In this document: positions 1 through 27,263 of the stretch, piece by piece
Numbering within the stretch: the stretch's first letter is position 1
How the letters are laid out: the number at the start of each line of letters is the position of its first letter
Source: Doryteuthis pealeii
Taxonomy: Eukaryota; Mollusca; Cephalopoda; Myopsida; Loliginidae
DNA: 64,000 nucleotides
Direction of reading: 5' to 3'
Assembly (NCBI GenBank): GCA_023376005.1
Contig: CM042179.1
Span: 16,893,554 to 16,957,553, forward strand
Program-made: the position numbers and the translations under genes
Notes under the pieces: model-generated
Told to the model about the DNA's origin: nothing
Database searches by the model: none
The model's input: the letters and a program-made list of their open reading frames with translations, nothing else

Positions 1-15914
<15,914 letters not shown>

Positions 15915-16130
15915 CGCCTACTTTGAAATGCGTTTAAAAATAATCTAAGTTTTTCTTGGGTGAATAAATAAATAAAATAAAGAGCTTGATAGAATAGTTA
16001 TTTTCTTCATTTGTGAATTATACACATGATTTTCGATATTTCAAATGCAGTGCAACACAAATGCATATTGCAACAAACACCGTAACAAATTCAATATGTC
16101 TTCTCTTCTTTAATGGGAACCAAAGTATTA

Positions 16131-16190
16131 ACTTCCGGGTCAACTACGACTACTAATATTAAATGACTCCTTGCTATTCATGACGCAAAA
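16131..16190 (-). promoter_or_regulatory. Probable KDM2 core promoter: ETS-type and CRE/AP-1-like sites
   Basis: Read on the minus strand, 16,140-16,131 is ACCCGGAAGT, a strong match to the ETS/GABP site common in TATA-less housekeeping promoters. About 45 bp further upstream is TTGCGTCA (16,188-16,181), similar to CRE/AP-1 half sites. Both lie about 220-275 bp upstream of the proposed start codon, in a short stretch with more CpG than its surroundings. No TATA box is evident. Function is inferred from motif and position only. Confidence 0.45.
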
Positions 16191-16611
16191 ATAGTTTGTT
16201 TTTTTTTTTAATCAGAATTTATTGTACAGTGAAATCTCAGATTACATATTCAGCTAATACAATGTATTTATTTAAATTTTCTTATTAAAAAAAAAAGAAG
16301 CATTTTTTGTAAAATAATAATAATCTAGTTTGTGCGTGTGTGCGTGCGTACGCACAAGGGTTTACGTGTGTGCATGTGCACGAGCATATACCCATTGTCT
16401 AAGTTAATGAAATTATTTCTTGTTAAATTTTGATTTTATATTTTGTTTGAGATATTTCAAAATTTTATTAAAAATATTATCCCTGATTTCACTTTACACT
16501 CCACACCTCCTGGCCATTCATCACTAAAATGAAAACGAGGCTAGAAATCATTAAATGTTTGAATTTTAACATCAAAAACTTTATTTTTTAAGTAGATATT
16601 TACCCTACTCG
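16191..16611. other. Intergenic, no gene seen
   Basis: AT-rich with a purine/pyrimidine TGTGCG-rich alternating tract at 16,330-16,385 that could form Z-DNA. Nothing coding recognised. Confidence 0.6.
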
Positions 16612-16733
16612 TTCGTCACGGATAGGATGTGACACAAGGTCGTAAGTATGGGGCATACAACGAGGATCGAACTTACTATTCAGTAGTAATAGATCTGCGA
16701 GACCAGCTTGCTAACCATTATACCACAACGGTA
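16612..16733 (-). mobile_element. tRNA-derived SINE, family B, intact copy
   Basis: On the minus strand: TTGTGGTATAATGGTTAGCA (box A) and AAGTTCGATCCTCG (box B), then a short body ending in GTGACGAACGAGTAGGG. Lies 400-500 bp upstream of the KDM2 promoter. Degenerate as a tRNA, hence a SINE. Confidence 0.75.
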
Positions 16734-17376
16734 CACCCTTTTTTAAGTATGCTCTTCATGAAAATCGACCCAACATAACCTGAAACCTTCACTTAATAAA
16801 ACAGATCAAGCACAAAATAAGAATGCACTGATTTGAAAAAAAAAGGGAATGGCATTTTAATTGATTTCAAGTGATGCAAATATGAACAAAATTGTTTATA
16901 TTGCAAGATACATTTCTTTTCTTTCCTTTTGTTTTCAATTCTAATTTTTTTCAAGCCAATTAAAATTTTAAAAATAAAAAATAAAATGGAGAGGTTTTAA
17001 CTAAAGTGATTTAAAACTAAATTTGTAAGCTTTTTCACCAATTTTGCAAATAATAATTTTCGAAGAGGCGTTCCTAAGAACAGCAGCGAAGCAAATACGT
17101 TTATATATTGACGACATGAACTTTTACTTTTAAAAGGATTAGTCCGTAAAATTAGAAACCCAACTATTGCAAACCCAACGGAGGGGAATTCTTTTCCGAA
17201 AAATAAAAATAAGTCTTTTTTTTTTTTTTTTTTGTTAAATTCTTAATATTGGGGGAAAATCCTCATATAAAGAATTCTTTAATTAATCCAATTTACTATA
17301 TTGTAGAAAAAAAAAAAAAAAAATAAAACAGCTGAAATTCATTTTTTTTTTTTACGTGTTAAAAAATAAATATAGG

Positions 17377-17633
17377 TAGGTACTACCAATTTTCCCTGTG
17401 AAATTTAACCCCCCATATTTAACACAATGAAACTTGCATAAATGTTAATATTATCTCGAAAAAATTTTGTCCATTTGAAAGAAAAGCGGACCTGAACTTT
17501 CGGATTTTCTTTTCTTCTTTTAATGGATTTATTATTACTAATTTAAAATAAAATTCTAGAGGCCCCCCCGCCTCGAAAATTTTATTTTTAATTAATCCAT
17601 TAAAAGAAAAAAAAAAAAGGCCGAAAGAAACAC

Positions 17634-17664
<31 letters not shown>

Positions 17665-17673
17665 AAAAAAAAA

Positions 17674-17705
<32 letters not shown>

Positions 17706-17733
17706 AATTATAATAATAATACTAATAATAATG

Positions 17734-17772
<39 letters not shown>

Positions 17773-18250
17773 TAAAAAAATATTCAACTTATGGAAATAA
17801 TGAAAATTATAAACGAAAAACAATGTTTACATTTTTGCACCGTTAAATCAATTGAAATTCAACGTAACCAAAATAAGTTATGACTAGAGGCTTTTTTAAA
17901 AACTATGAAAAATCAATTAATGTTCCGATTTTCACAAAGAATTCCTTAATTACTTACCTTTGGATGACAATATGTCTGAAATAGTTTTTTTTTTCTCAAA
18001 TATATTAGGGGAAATCTTTTTTACAAGGTCCTACCCACATTTCATTTTAATAAATATGAAAAAATGAACCGACAAAAAACGATGTTTACTTTTTTTCTAT
18101 AAAGATAAGAGTCTGAATAATTATATCAGAAGATGTTTATAAGTCTCAATCCGAGAGCTTTTTAGTAAAAGAACCATGAATATAGAATTCTGCTAAAATA
18201 AATATCAAAGAAACTGACAGTTTTGTAAATAAAGTAGGGACTGGCGTTTT
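17377..18250 (+). mobile_element. Family R1 DNA-transposon-like element (one end clear)
   Basis: Begins TAGGTACTACCAATTTTCCC and shares its body (AACAATGTTTACATTTTTGC, TTAAATCAATTGAAATTCAA, CTGAATAATTATATC, GACTGGCG) with other R1 copies at 26.5, 34.8, 43.4 and 62.6 kb. The far end does not show the matching inverted terminus. Contains an AAT microsatellite and a hairpin (17,516-17,612). Confidence 0.65.
17681..17772. repeat. ATT/AAT microsatellite array
   Basis: Interrupted ATT then AAT trinucleotide repeats inside an R1 element; the switch from ATT to AAT makes the tract self-complementary. Confidence 0.9.
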
Positions 18251-18962
18251 TGTCGTCTGCTAGGAATTTTAAAAGCGAATTAAAAATAATTAAATCTATT
18301 ATTTAAGGTCAAACTTTGTCTAAATCGATAAGTAGTAACATAATAACCATCATTAAAAAAGAAAAATATCATTACATATGCAGTTTATTTTTAATACATC
18401 TAAAGTAGCTATGTGCAAACTGCAGACATTTTGAAAGTCCGCTTAATTGTTAAAAATATTTTAAAACGTCAATAAAAAAAATGGAAAATTTACTTTTTAA
18501 TGTTTACTTTTACGTTTAATATAAAGAACAATTCCAAGTTTATGTGTTATAAAAAAGAAAAAACTAATTTCTCTTACATAAAACCTAAATTTTTGCATTT
18601 TAAAGTAAATTGCCGTAAATTTGCTCGCTTTGTTGACAGTTGTCCCATCTTGACGTGTGCACCTTTTGTTAGTATGGAAGATGATACATATCAAAAATAT
18701 GTTCTGAAGCAAAAACAAATTACTAATTTAGCCTCACGATTTAACTCTTAATATTATTGAAAAAGAGAGTTGGGAAAATAAAAATTAGAATGTTAGAAAT
18801 TATTTATAATAAAATTCTATCATAATATTCTTTTTTTTTTTTTTTTTTTTCGATACATCTATTAAATTATTAAAAAAGTATATAAAACATTACATACCTC
18901 AAAAAGGTGAAGTTCTTTATTCAATTTTTTAGTTTTTAAAGTTTTAAAAGTTTTTTAAAAAT

Positions 18963-19259
18963 TTAATCCATAAAGAACAAATCTTTATTTAAATAGTCTG
19001 CCCCTATTTCAAATTTTGTAAACTCGCAATCTTTCTCGTCATTAATTTCTGAATAATAAATAATCTCATAATTATTATTTTTGTAGCCAATCACGGTACC
19101 ATCAAATTTAAGATTTTGATTTTTTATTTCAAAAATATGTTGGATATGTTTTCCAACTATTTTTCCAAATAAAATAATAGATTTCTTCAAACACTGTTTG
19201 GGTTCTCTTTCACAGAGTATAAATATGCCCGGGTCACGTATTTGAATTTGTTTACCCAT
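18963..19259 (-). CDS. Small ORF in repeat R4; possible spindlin/Tudor-like repeat protein
   Basis: 98-codon ORF with ATG at 19,259. The middle and end (IVGKHIQHIFEI, FDGTVIGY, YEIIYYSEIND, FEIGADYLNKDL) follow the layout of a Spin/Ssty repeat: G-K-x-h-x-H-h-F at the start, a G-x-V strand, a Y-x-I-x-Y strand and a terminal D-L. Such Tudor-like repeats bind methylated histone tails in spindlins. The ORF is intact here, but the second copy of the segment (61,690-61,810) has frameshifts and a stop in the matching region. No intron, no clear promoter. May be transposon-encoded, a captured exon, or chance; the family assignment rests on pattern resemblance only. Confidence 0.35.
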   Translation of the reverse strand: MGKQIQIRDPGIFILCEREPKQCLKKSIILFGKIVGKHIQHIFEIKNQNLKFDGTVIGYKNNNYEIIYYSEINDEKDCEFTKFEIGADYLNKDLFFMD

Positions 19260-19520
19260 AATACATCAGTGAAAATGAAAACTACGTTTGTTTCGCTTAG
19301 ATGCTTTTGTAATCATTCTGACGATAATTTTTAATTCAAACATTATTTTCAAAAATTCAAAAAAATAAAAATGTTTTATATTATGTCATCATTTTTAGCG
19401 AGATATGTTTTATACAATATTTTCTTTGATTAATGAATACGATTTTGTTATACATTAAAACAAAAGTATTTGTATTATTAGCGTTGTTCAGACTATTGTC
19501 CCCATCTTCATTGTTATTTG

Positions 19521-19559
19521 TACAACGTTTCGGCCGATATACCCTCCGGCCTTCTTCAG
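19521..19559 (-). ncRNA. Hammerhead-like core, probably a Penelope-type terminal repeat
   Basis: Minus strand: CTGAAGA (fits CUGANGA), an A, stem GGCC, 12-nt loop, GGCC, then GAAA. The next bases CGTTGT can pair with ACAATG after a 7-nt loop as stem III, but the expected UH cleavage step is not found in place and stem I is not convincing. The sequence beside it carries short direct repeats of CCCGAGTTC/CCCGAGTCC. Likely a decayed or alternative form of the hammerheads carried by Penelope-like elements. Confidence 0.4.
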
Positions 19560-20099
19560 GTATTTCTTGTCGGACTCGGGAACCTTCTTTTCGAACTCGG
19601 GAATTTTCTTGTATTCGAAAAAAGATACATATTTTTTCTTATTTACAAGATTTTAAGTTTCAATGCCCTATTTCCAAAACTGTTTTATTAGCGAATTATC
19701 TTTTTTTAAATATGTTATGTCATTACATTGTCTTTCCAAAAATGTAAAATTTATTTATATACTATAAAAAAAAAAATCAGATTTTAGTTTGGGGGGGATC
19801 AATACACGAAACAAAAACTAACGAAAAAAATTATTAGCCTTTTCAATTTAGTAAAAATTTATTTACAATAAAGTTCATCTTTTATTACTTCATAAACCGA
19901 AAGTTTTATTAGAATCGGATCGTTAGTTTATTTTATATGATTTTTAGAAGAATTTCCTGTGATCATCCTTTTACATAATAGGCCTTAATTTGCACATAGC
20001 TAATTTAAAAACGATTTGTTTTGGTCAATTTCGACGCGATCCGCCATTCTGTCTCTTTTTCAATGATTTTAAGTGCTTGTTTACAATTTGAATGTAACA

Positions 20100-20880
20100 T
20101 TCACGATTGCAAAATTTTTTTACCAAAAATCAGGTAATTATCCGATTTTAATGAAATTTTCAGTATTGATTTATCAATTAATGAATTTTATAATGCATCA
20201 GTTATTTTATTTCAAAACTTTAATTTAGTATTTTTGTTATGAAAAATTAATATATAAAATTCATTTAAAATATGAAAAGCCTGATGTTAAGTTTAAAATG
20301 TTATATTTTTAGGTTATAGAAATAAATATCTATTTAATGCAAACCTTATTTCATTGCATCAAAGTATACTTTTTGAAGAAAAACTCTATTGTACACCCCT
20401 CCCCCTTTTAAGCAGAAAAAATATCTATGTATAAAATTATACATGTAAAAGAAAAAATTTTCTTTTACAAGATAATAGCCAATTAAATAATTATTGAAAT
20501 GAGTAAAAAAAAAAATCTCCAAAAAATTAATTATCTATTATTTTTTTACATTTTATTTTTCGATTTTCGGTACTTATTTTCTCATAGTAGCCACTGTAAA
20601 AAAATTCTTTTGTTTCTATTCATAACTTCGGTCTTTTATCTCTATACTGTAATTAGTAATTTTAAGGGGGGTCAAAATTAAGCGACCTGAAAAAAATGAG
20701 AAAGTTTTGAAATAAAATAAATAATGCATTATATATCATTCTTTGATAAATAAACTGAAAATTTCATTAAAATCCGATAATTCCCTGATTATTGGTAAAT
20801 TATTTTCTGTAGGGAGGGGGGCTAAAGTCATTTGGTCAAAAACGGATTTTAGGCTCATTTTGCCAGTAGCTAAAATAAAC
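20100..20880. mobile_element. Foldback element R2, copy at 20.1 kb
   Basis: Left arm has AATCAGGTAATTATCCGATT and AATTTTCAGTATTGATTTAT; right arm carries their reverse complements (ACTGAAAATTTCATTAAAAT, CCGATAATTCCCTGATT) and ends with TTTTCTGTAGGGAGGGGGGC. The two arms pair over about 100 bp around an internal AT-rich core. No ORF. Confidence 0.7.
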
Positions 20881-21039
20881 GGACTGTTTTACTTATTTTC
20901 CCCAATCGGATAATTTGAATTAACAGTTTTTCTTTGTAACAACTCTTTATGTTCGTTATTTATTTTTTGTGAGATTTTTTTTTAAAAGTACAAAAATATT
21001 TACGTTTCTTCCTTCAATATGTCCTAAACTGATCACGTG

Positions 21040-21386
21040 ACCTATTTTGAAGGTACCTAATATAGGTATCAACAAAGATGACGTCATAGACGTATTTTAC
21101 AAAATCAAATCAATCTCCTCCATTGGGGAAAAAAAAAAATCCGGGAATTATCAGATTTTAATGAAATTTTGCAGCGCTGATTTATCAATGAATGAATTTA
21201 ATAATGCATGTTATTTTATTGGAAAAAAAATCTGATTTTTTCAGGCCACTTAACTATACCCCCTCCCCATTTTGGGGCGCAAAATATTGGTGAAGTTATA
21301 TTAGGATCTGGCAATTTTGACTTCAGAGACGTATTTTACAAAATAAATTTAACCTCCCTGATTGAAAAAATAAATAAATAAATAAA

Positions 21387-21418
<32 letters not shown>

Positions 21419-21560
21419 TGATAATAATAAAATAAAAAATCAGGGAATTATCCCATTTTAATGAATTTTTCAGTGTTGATTTATCAATGAATGAATTTTA
21501 TAATGCATTAGTTATTTCATTTAAAAATTTTCTGATATTTTTCAGGTCACTTAAACCTGG
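21040..21560 (+). repeat. Two R2 arm fragments in direct order
   Basis: Blocks at about 21,130-21,260 and 21,425-21,560 repeat AGGGAATTATC..TTTTAATGAA, the TTTATCAATGAATGAATTT block and AATGCAT..TTATTTCATT, each followed by TTTTTCAGG(C)CACTTAA. An ATA/AAT microsatellite separates them. Confidence 0.65.
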
Positions 21561-21659
21561 GGCACAAAATATCTGTGAATACTTTTGAAACTAATTACAG
21601 CAAAAAGAAAAATGAATAAAAAGACAAAACACCGAAGGTTTGAATAGAAAACATTTTTT

Positions 21660-22000
21660 TAACGGAGCGCTTCTGGTACGTAAAAAAATTATACATTGAT
21701 ATTTGTTCCCTCTAAAATGGTGTTCATTTTTTTAAAATCATATTTCACAATTTCAGCTGTTCCAAGCGTTTTAACTCGCAGCAAAATAAAATAAAAAAAT
21801 AAAAAATAATAATTCAATGGATAAAAACACAAAAAAAAAAATTTAGAAAGATTATTTGATTTTCTTTCCAACCATATAAATGTTTTTTTAAAGATTGGGC
21901 CAAAAATATCTGAGAAATTGTGAGCACTTATTTGCAAACAAAACCAATTGTCAAAATTGTAAACAAACAAATATTTACTAATAATCAAATCAATACAGAC
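21660..22000. repeat. R3-type repeat fragment
   Basis: Contains AATTCAATGGATAAAAACAC, TTTCCAACCATATAAATG and GAGAAATTGTGAG, shared with the R3 blocks at 31.1, 53.3 and 53.9 kb. Nothing coding. Confidence 0.55.
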
Positions 22001-22540
22001 TTAACTGATTAAAAATGGCTAATTGTGATTGAATTTAAGACTGAATTAACATTTAGAAGTTTTATTCTTTATTTTGTTGAAATAAAGGATCTTTTAAGTT
22101 TGACTTAATTCTGTGAATTCAAACCAATTTTTTATAACTAAACAATGACATTTTTGTCGGGATTTTTTAAGTTAAGTTTCAAGTTAAAAGAAAAGAAAAA
22201 CTAATGAAATAATAATAGAATATTTTTCACTCAACTGATCAACACGGGTCAAATGGTGAATATGTAATATCTTCTCGGGTGTCGGATGATGAAATATACA
22301 CAAGTTGCAGTTAATAGCTAGATTGTTTCATCACTTACATTTTTGAAAATTTTCAGAAAATATTCTTAAATGCTGAACCAAGTAAAATAATACTATTTTT
22401 CTGAATTTTTTAGATGAAGCTTGATTATTTGTATTATTCGAACTACACATGGCATAGTGGATATAGACGTTCTAGGTAACATTGGCCCAAACATTGTGTA
22501 GATAACAATAGCATTACCAGCTGAATCAGCAGACATTGAT
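22001..22540. other. AT-rich stretch, nothing recognised
   Basis: No coding signal, no clear match to the repeat families around it. A tRNA box A-like string at 22,449-22,466 has no matching box B. Confidence 0.5.
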
Positions 22541-23039
22541 AAATTTGTGACTAATCGGTTTAATTAGCAATTTCTCAAGTATTTCTGATCCAATCTTAAA
22601 ATTATAGGGTTGGAAAGAAAATAAAATAATCTTTCTAAATATGTAATTTCCATGGGTATAAAAACCATTGAATTATTTTTTACAGCAATTTGAAACGGTC
22701 TGAAAACAAAAAATATGATCTTTTTTCGATGCTAAATTTTAGTCATTAGTTTGCATTGCAAAATCAAAGAGGGTAATCTTTATCAATATTCTTGAAATTG
22801 TACACTAAATTAAATACACTTCATACTATATCATGTAGGGGTTTTTTTTTTTCCTTCTTCAACCTTGGAAGCTCTAGAATTTAGTTTCAAGTGACGACCT
22901 CAATAATGAGTTTCAGCAAAAAGTTTTCTGCCGACAACACTTCCAGTAGTTCTTACACAATCCATCAAAAGTTCACTTCACTTTTAGATCGAAACACGAC
23001 ACACACCGTTCTCTCCACAGAAAAAAAAAAAACGGTTTT

Positions 23040-23310
23040 TCACCAAGAAAACTCGCCTGGCATTTATTTCTCTCAGTGGTTGAACCACTTCAGCTAACAG
23101 AGGTGACACCAATTCCACCACTCATGATCAGGAGGTTGAGAGTTCAATCTTGAGTTACTCGCTATACCCACCCCCCGCGACAAACATATATGGATGCGCT
23201 TAGTTCTTGGGAATTCTCAATTCCCATTTCCGCCATTCGTATTCTGTCACACTACCAATGAAAGTTGACACAGGTTCCATCAAAAAGTATAAGCTGGGCA
23301 TAAAAAAGCA
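23040..23310 (+). mobile_element. Possible SINE (box B-like motif)
   Basis: GGTTGAGAGTTCAATC resembles a tRNA T-arm, followed by a GC-richer body (CCCACCCCCCGCGACAAACA, GCGCTTAGTTCTTGGGAATT) unlike the local AT background. Only one copy in the window, so family status is unproven. Confidence 0.4.
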
Positions 23311-24254
23311 CTGTATCCTTAATAGAAGATAGTCTCAGAATTATTTTGATATATAAAATATGTGACATTAGGATAAAGGTTAACCTTCAGGGTTTTTTGT
23401 CAAACATTCAGTTTTGAAAAAAAAAAATACAAAAAAACAAAAAAAACAAACGGACTTACGATATTAAAACGTTAAAACATAAATCACACCGGACAGGTAT
23501 TGTTTAAAAAAAAAAATTTAATAGGTATTCTATTTCTTGTATTAGCATTCCCAGTTGATTATATATATATAGGGATGTGCAGAAAATGAGGTGTGAGTGA
23601 GATAAACGTGTATTCGTAAAGATTAGAACTCTCCTTTTTTTATTACAATAGGTAAAAAAAAGATATGGAGGCCCCATGTTATTTAGAGTGACATAATTCT
23701 ATTTTGTATGTTTGAAATACCCAGATGTGAACTTTGGGTATTTCAAAGTAAAAGATAAACATTGTTGAATAATGAATTTTAAAAGTATTGCGTCAATTAT
23801 GATAAAAAATAAAGATTAATTTTCAGTTTAAGAAAGAAGCGTTATGAATTTTTGTTAAGTGTTAAAAAAACAAAAAAAACAAACATGTAAAATTTTTGTT
23901 TTTTGGTTTTGTTTTTGTTTTGTTTCTCTTACCTTTTGTCCCAAACAAAAAAAATCTAATTTAAAATTTCTTTTAAGTAAATTTTACAATGAAATTAAAT
24001 TATTCGCTATGCAAACTTATATTTAAAAAAGGTAGTTATTTGCTATGTAAATTTGACAATAAAAATGAAACTTTTTTAGCACTTTTTACCACTTGACAAT
24101 TTTCACAAGTTCTTTTAATTTTTCATAAAAATATAAATTTTAACCAAAAACAAATTTCTTCATTTGGCAAGGAGAAAAATATTTTTTTAAATATCCAAGG
24201 GAAAGTGAAAATTTAAACACGCAACTTGAAAACAAGTTAAATTGAACTTAATCG

Positions 24255-24680
24255 ACTTAAACTCCATCATCGTATGTCACCCTGCCGAAAGAAAAAAATA
24301 CCAAAAGTCAAGGAATTAACTAAATTTAATGAAATTTTCAGTGTTGATATATGAATGAATAAAAGATATAATGCATTAGTTATTTCATTTAGAAACATTT
24401 GCAGGTCAGTTAACTTGGAATCACATGCCTTTCAGGATCTGTTTACACCTCAAAGATACGTGATTCCAAGTTAACAGACTTGAAAAATAGTAAAAGTTCT
24501 TAAAAAAATAACTGGTCCATTATATCTTTTATTCATTAAATTATTAATGAAATTTTCAGTGTTTAAATATTTAATTTAAATATATAAACACTGAAAATTT
24601 CATTAAATTTGATTAATTCCCTGATTTTTGTTATTTTTTTCTCTTTCAGTGTGGTGACAATACGATGGTTGGATTTAGGG
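24255..24680. mobile_element. Foldback (long inverted repeat) element
   Basis: Left arm CATCGTATGTCACCCTG, AAGGAATTAAC, AATGAAATTTTCAGTGTT, GTTAACTTGGAATCA is mirrored on the right by TGATTCCAAGTTAAC, AACACTGAAAATTTCATT, TTAATTCCCTG and GTGACAATACGATG. Arms of about 180 bp around a short centre, with a second internal hairpin at 24,546-24,605. Related to R2 through the shared AATTTTCAGTGTT block. Confidence 0.7.
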
Positions 24681-26034
24681 CTGTTGAGTTCGATTTAACC
24701 CGAAAACGTTTTAATTTTTTTTAAATTCAGCCTAAATTGTAAATTGATATTTATCTAATATTCCAAATAAAAATTATGGTTTTAGCACCAGAAAAAATTC
24801 CAGACACTGACCAATTACAGAATAAACGATATTAGGAAACTTTACCAAAAAACAAAAACAAAAAAAATTAAATTATTGACTATGTAAATTTTACTATAAA
24901 CTTATTTTAATTAAGAAATTTCAATAGCGAATAATTTCATAAACAAAGAGAATTCATTTGCCAATGATTTCTGTTAACGCGAATGAAAATTTACATGAAA
25001 ACTACCAAAATTTCACGTGTCTAACAAAACTTTAAGTTTGTGGTTGTTTTTAAATATAACTACAAAAATGTTTACTAGTTAGTGTTAGTATAACAATATT
25101 TACAATAAAAATATTCGTGTAAAATATATTTTTAAGAACATTCAGTTTAATTTCAGTGTTCAATAATTAAAAATTTTTTCTTTTAATTAGATTAGGTATT
25201 AATTTCGAGTTTAGTATTTTTGAAAGGAATATAAAAAAAATAAATAAATAAATAAAATAAATAAATAAATAAAACAATGTACTTTTCCTTTAATGAATGA
25301 ATTATAATAACTTGTGAAATGCATTGAATTCGTTCACAAATCACACTGTAAAGACCGTGGTCAGAAAGGGGGGATAATTTGCTTCTTTTAGGCTTCCATA
25401 TTTTAAATTGACGATTTTTTTTAAAAATCGTTTTAATTCTTTTAAAATGTCTGGCAAGGTTTTTAACTTAGATTTTTTCAAAGATAAAATTCTGGGCTAT
25501 CTTGGGTTAAAATTTCGAGATAGTCCATAATAATCCTCGACATATAAAATTAACCTTGAAATTTTTAAGGTAGTAAAAAACTCAGTTTAACTTAGATAGA
25601 ATATTTTTGCATCAATTTAAAGAAAACTATATTTTTTAATACTACGAAGAAAAAAAACTTGCTACATTATTTATTTTTTGAATTTTAAGAAAATGAATTT
25701 TAAAATCCCTTTTTAGGTTATTTATATTTTTTATTTTTCTATATATTCTTTAGGATATGATCTTTCAAGAAATGTAAAAATTAGGGACTGGGAATTTTTA
25801 TTTCTTCAAATGGCCACACACACACACACACACACACACATTCTGAATTGATAAAAAAGTATTTTTTCAAGTTTCTTTCATAAAATAAACTAATCCTTAT
25901 AAAATTAAGTCGTGGGAAAATAATTTGGTGAAAATTTAATTAAAATTGGACAATTCCCTGATATTTGGTAATTGTTTGAAAATTAAGAAATTTAAAAAAT
26001 AAAAAAATTACCTCCCTTTGCATTTCCTGCACAT

Positions 26035-26035
<1 letters not shown>
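24681..26035. other. AT-rich, no gene; (CA)n at 25,814-25,840
   Basis: Low-complexity AT-rich DNA with a CA dinucleotide tract and an R2-like scrap near 25,925-25,970 (AAATTGGACAATTCCCTGA). Nothing coding seen. Confidence 0.55.

Positions 26036-26101
<66 letters not shown>
26036..26101. repeat. (AT)n microsatellite, about 65 bp
   Basis: Pure AT tract followed at once by CTAGCTAAAGTACCCGGTCC, a junction of the type often left by retroelements that end in or target TA repeats. Confidence 0.9.
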
Positions 26102-26102
<1 letters not shown>

Positions 26103-26475
26103 TAGCTAAAGTACCCGGTCCATGACCAGACTAAAATGAAATTTGGATCACCAGGGAGTGAGAGAGAAAGTGGAAGACAGTAGTTAGAGAGAGGGTAAGA
26201 GGAAAATAATTCTTGAAACTAAAATCATTGAGAATTTGTATATTTCAGGATTTGTATTTTCTGTTTTATAGTTTAAAATTATTTCATATTATTATACAAC
26301 AAATTGAATGTATTCGTTTGTATATTTGTTTGTTATTGTTTTAAATTTTTTGTACATGACAACAATTCACATTTAGTTATTAATTGCATGTTGAGTTTAA
26401 AAAGAAGCTGAGAATCGAAAATTTAAATTCTTCGTATTGCAATATCTATTTTTGCTAAAACTTAAGATAGTATTA

Positions 26476-26833
26476 TAGGGACCACCAATTGATCAGTTTA
26501 GGCCATCTTGAATAAAACGGAAATATTTTGTTATTATTTATAATTAATTGATTTTTCATAGAATCTAAAAAAAACTCTTATCGTAACTTGTTTTTAGCTA
26601 CGTTAAATTTCAGTTGATTTAACAGTGCAAAAATGAAAACATTGTTTTTCAATCATAATTTTCATTATTTCCGTAAGCTGAAAAAAAATTAAAAAATCAT
26701 CAGGAGTTTATTTAATGTTTTTTTCTTTCAAATGGAAAAAATTTTTTCAAGAAAATATTAATTTTTCTGCAAGTTTCATAGTGTTAAATATAGGGGGGGG
26801 GTAAATTTCACAGGGTAAAATTGGTGGTACCTA
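26476..26833. mobile_element. R1 DNA-transposon-like element, two-ended, about 356 bp
   Basis: Runs from TA|GGGACCACCAATT to AATTGGTGGTACC|TA: inverted ends of about 13 bp flanked by TA on both sides, as expected for Tc1/mariner-type target duplication. The body includes the same GAAAACATTGTTTTTC/TTCATTATTTCCGTAAGC sequence as other R1 copies. No transposase, so non-autonomous. Confidence 0.75.
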
Positions 26834-27263
26834 GTATTTTAAAAACATTGTTTAAAAACGTTTTGGTGGACCTGATTATCTGGACCCCCCCCCCATCTAT
26901 TTTTTTTCCTTCAGTTGATTATTATCGATTACACACCAATCTATCAGATTGAAAAAAAAAATCTTAAAAGTTCTTTATTATTTGAGTATTCACGGGTGCT
27001 CATTTCCTCGTATAAGTTTATAGTAAATTGATCCCCCATATCGGAACCGCTTGAACAGAACCCAAATTATTTATTTATTTTCCCATTAAACTAAACCCCC
27101 CCCTAACCCTATCCCCTAAATTAAGTTTTATTACAAAATTTGTATTAATTACAAAACATCAATTTTCATAAAAGTTCAAATGTCACCTATGAAATCTCTA
27201 TTTAAACATGCCAATTTTTCAGAACTGAAAAGTTGCACTATAAACTCAGCGATGTTTATTGAC

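Larger units (their letters stand above)
18421..20000. repeat. Duplicated segment R4, copy 1
   Basis: From GTCCGCTTAATTGTTAAAAA to AATTTCCTGTGATCA this segment parallels 61,253-62,560, with long near-identical blocks (for example AACAATTCCAAGTTTATGTG, CTAATTTCTCTTACATAAAA, GTCTTTCCAAAAATGTAAAA). Copy 1 keeps about 300 bp that copy 2 lacks. Contains the small minus-strand ORF at 18,963-19,259 and the hammerhead-like core at 19.5 kb. Confidence 0.8.

Noticed and set aside
16330..16385. Regulatory element upstream of KDM2
   Set aside because: The alternating GT/GC tract is simple-sequence; I cannot support function.
18500..18751. 83-aa plus ORF, with a 75-aa counterpart at 61,323-61,550
   Set aside because: Both fall inside the duplicated segment R4, so similarity is expected; composition is AT-driven and I see no domain. 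The two frames diverge at their ends.
22440..22480. tRNA-like box A
   Set aside because: No box B at the proper distance and no similar copy in the window.
26102..26135. LINE tail after the (AT)n tract
   Set aside because: CTAGCTAAAGTACCCGG resembles ends seen beside TA repeats in other genomes, but nothing coding follows.
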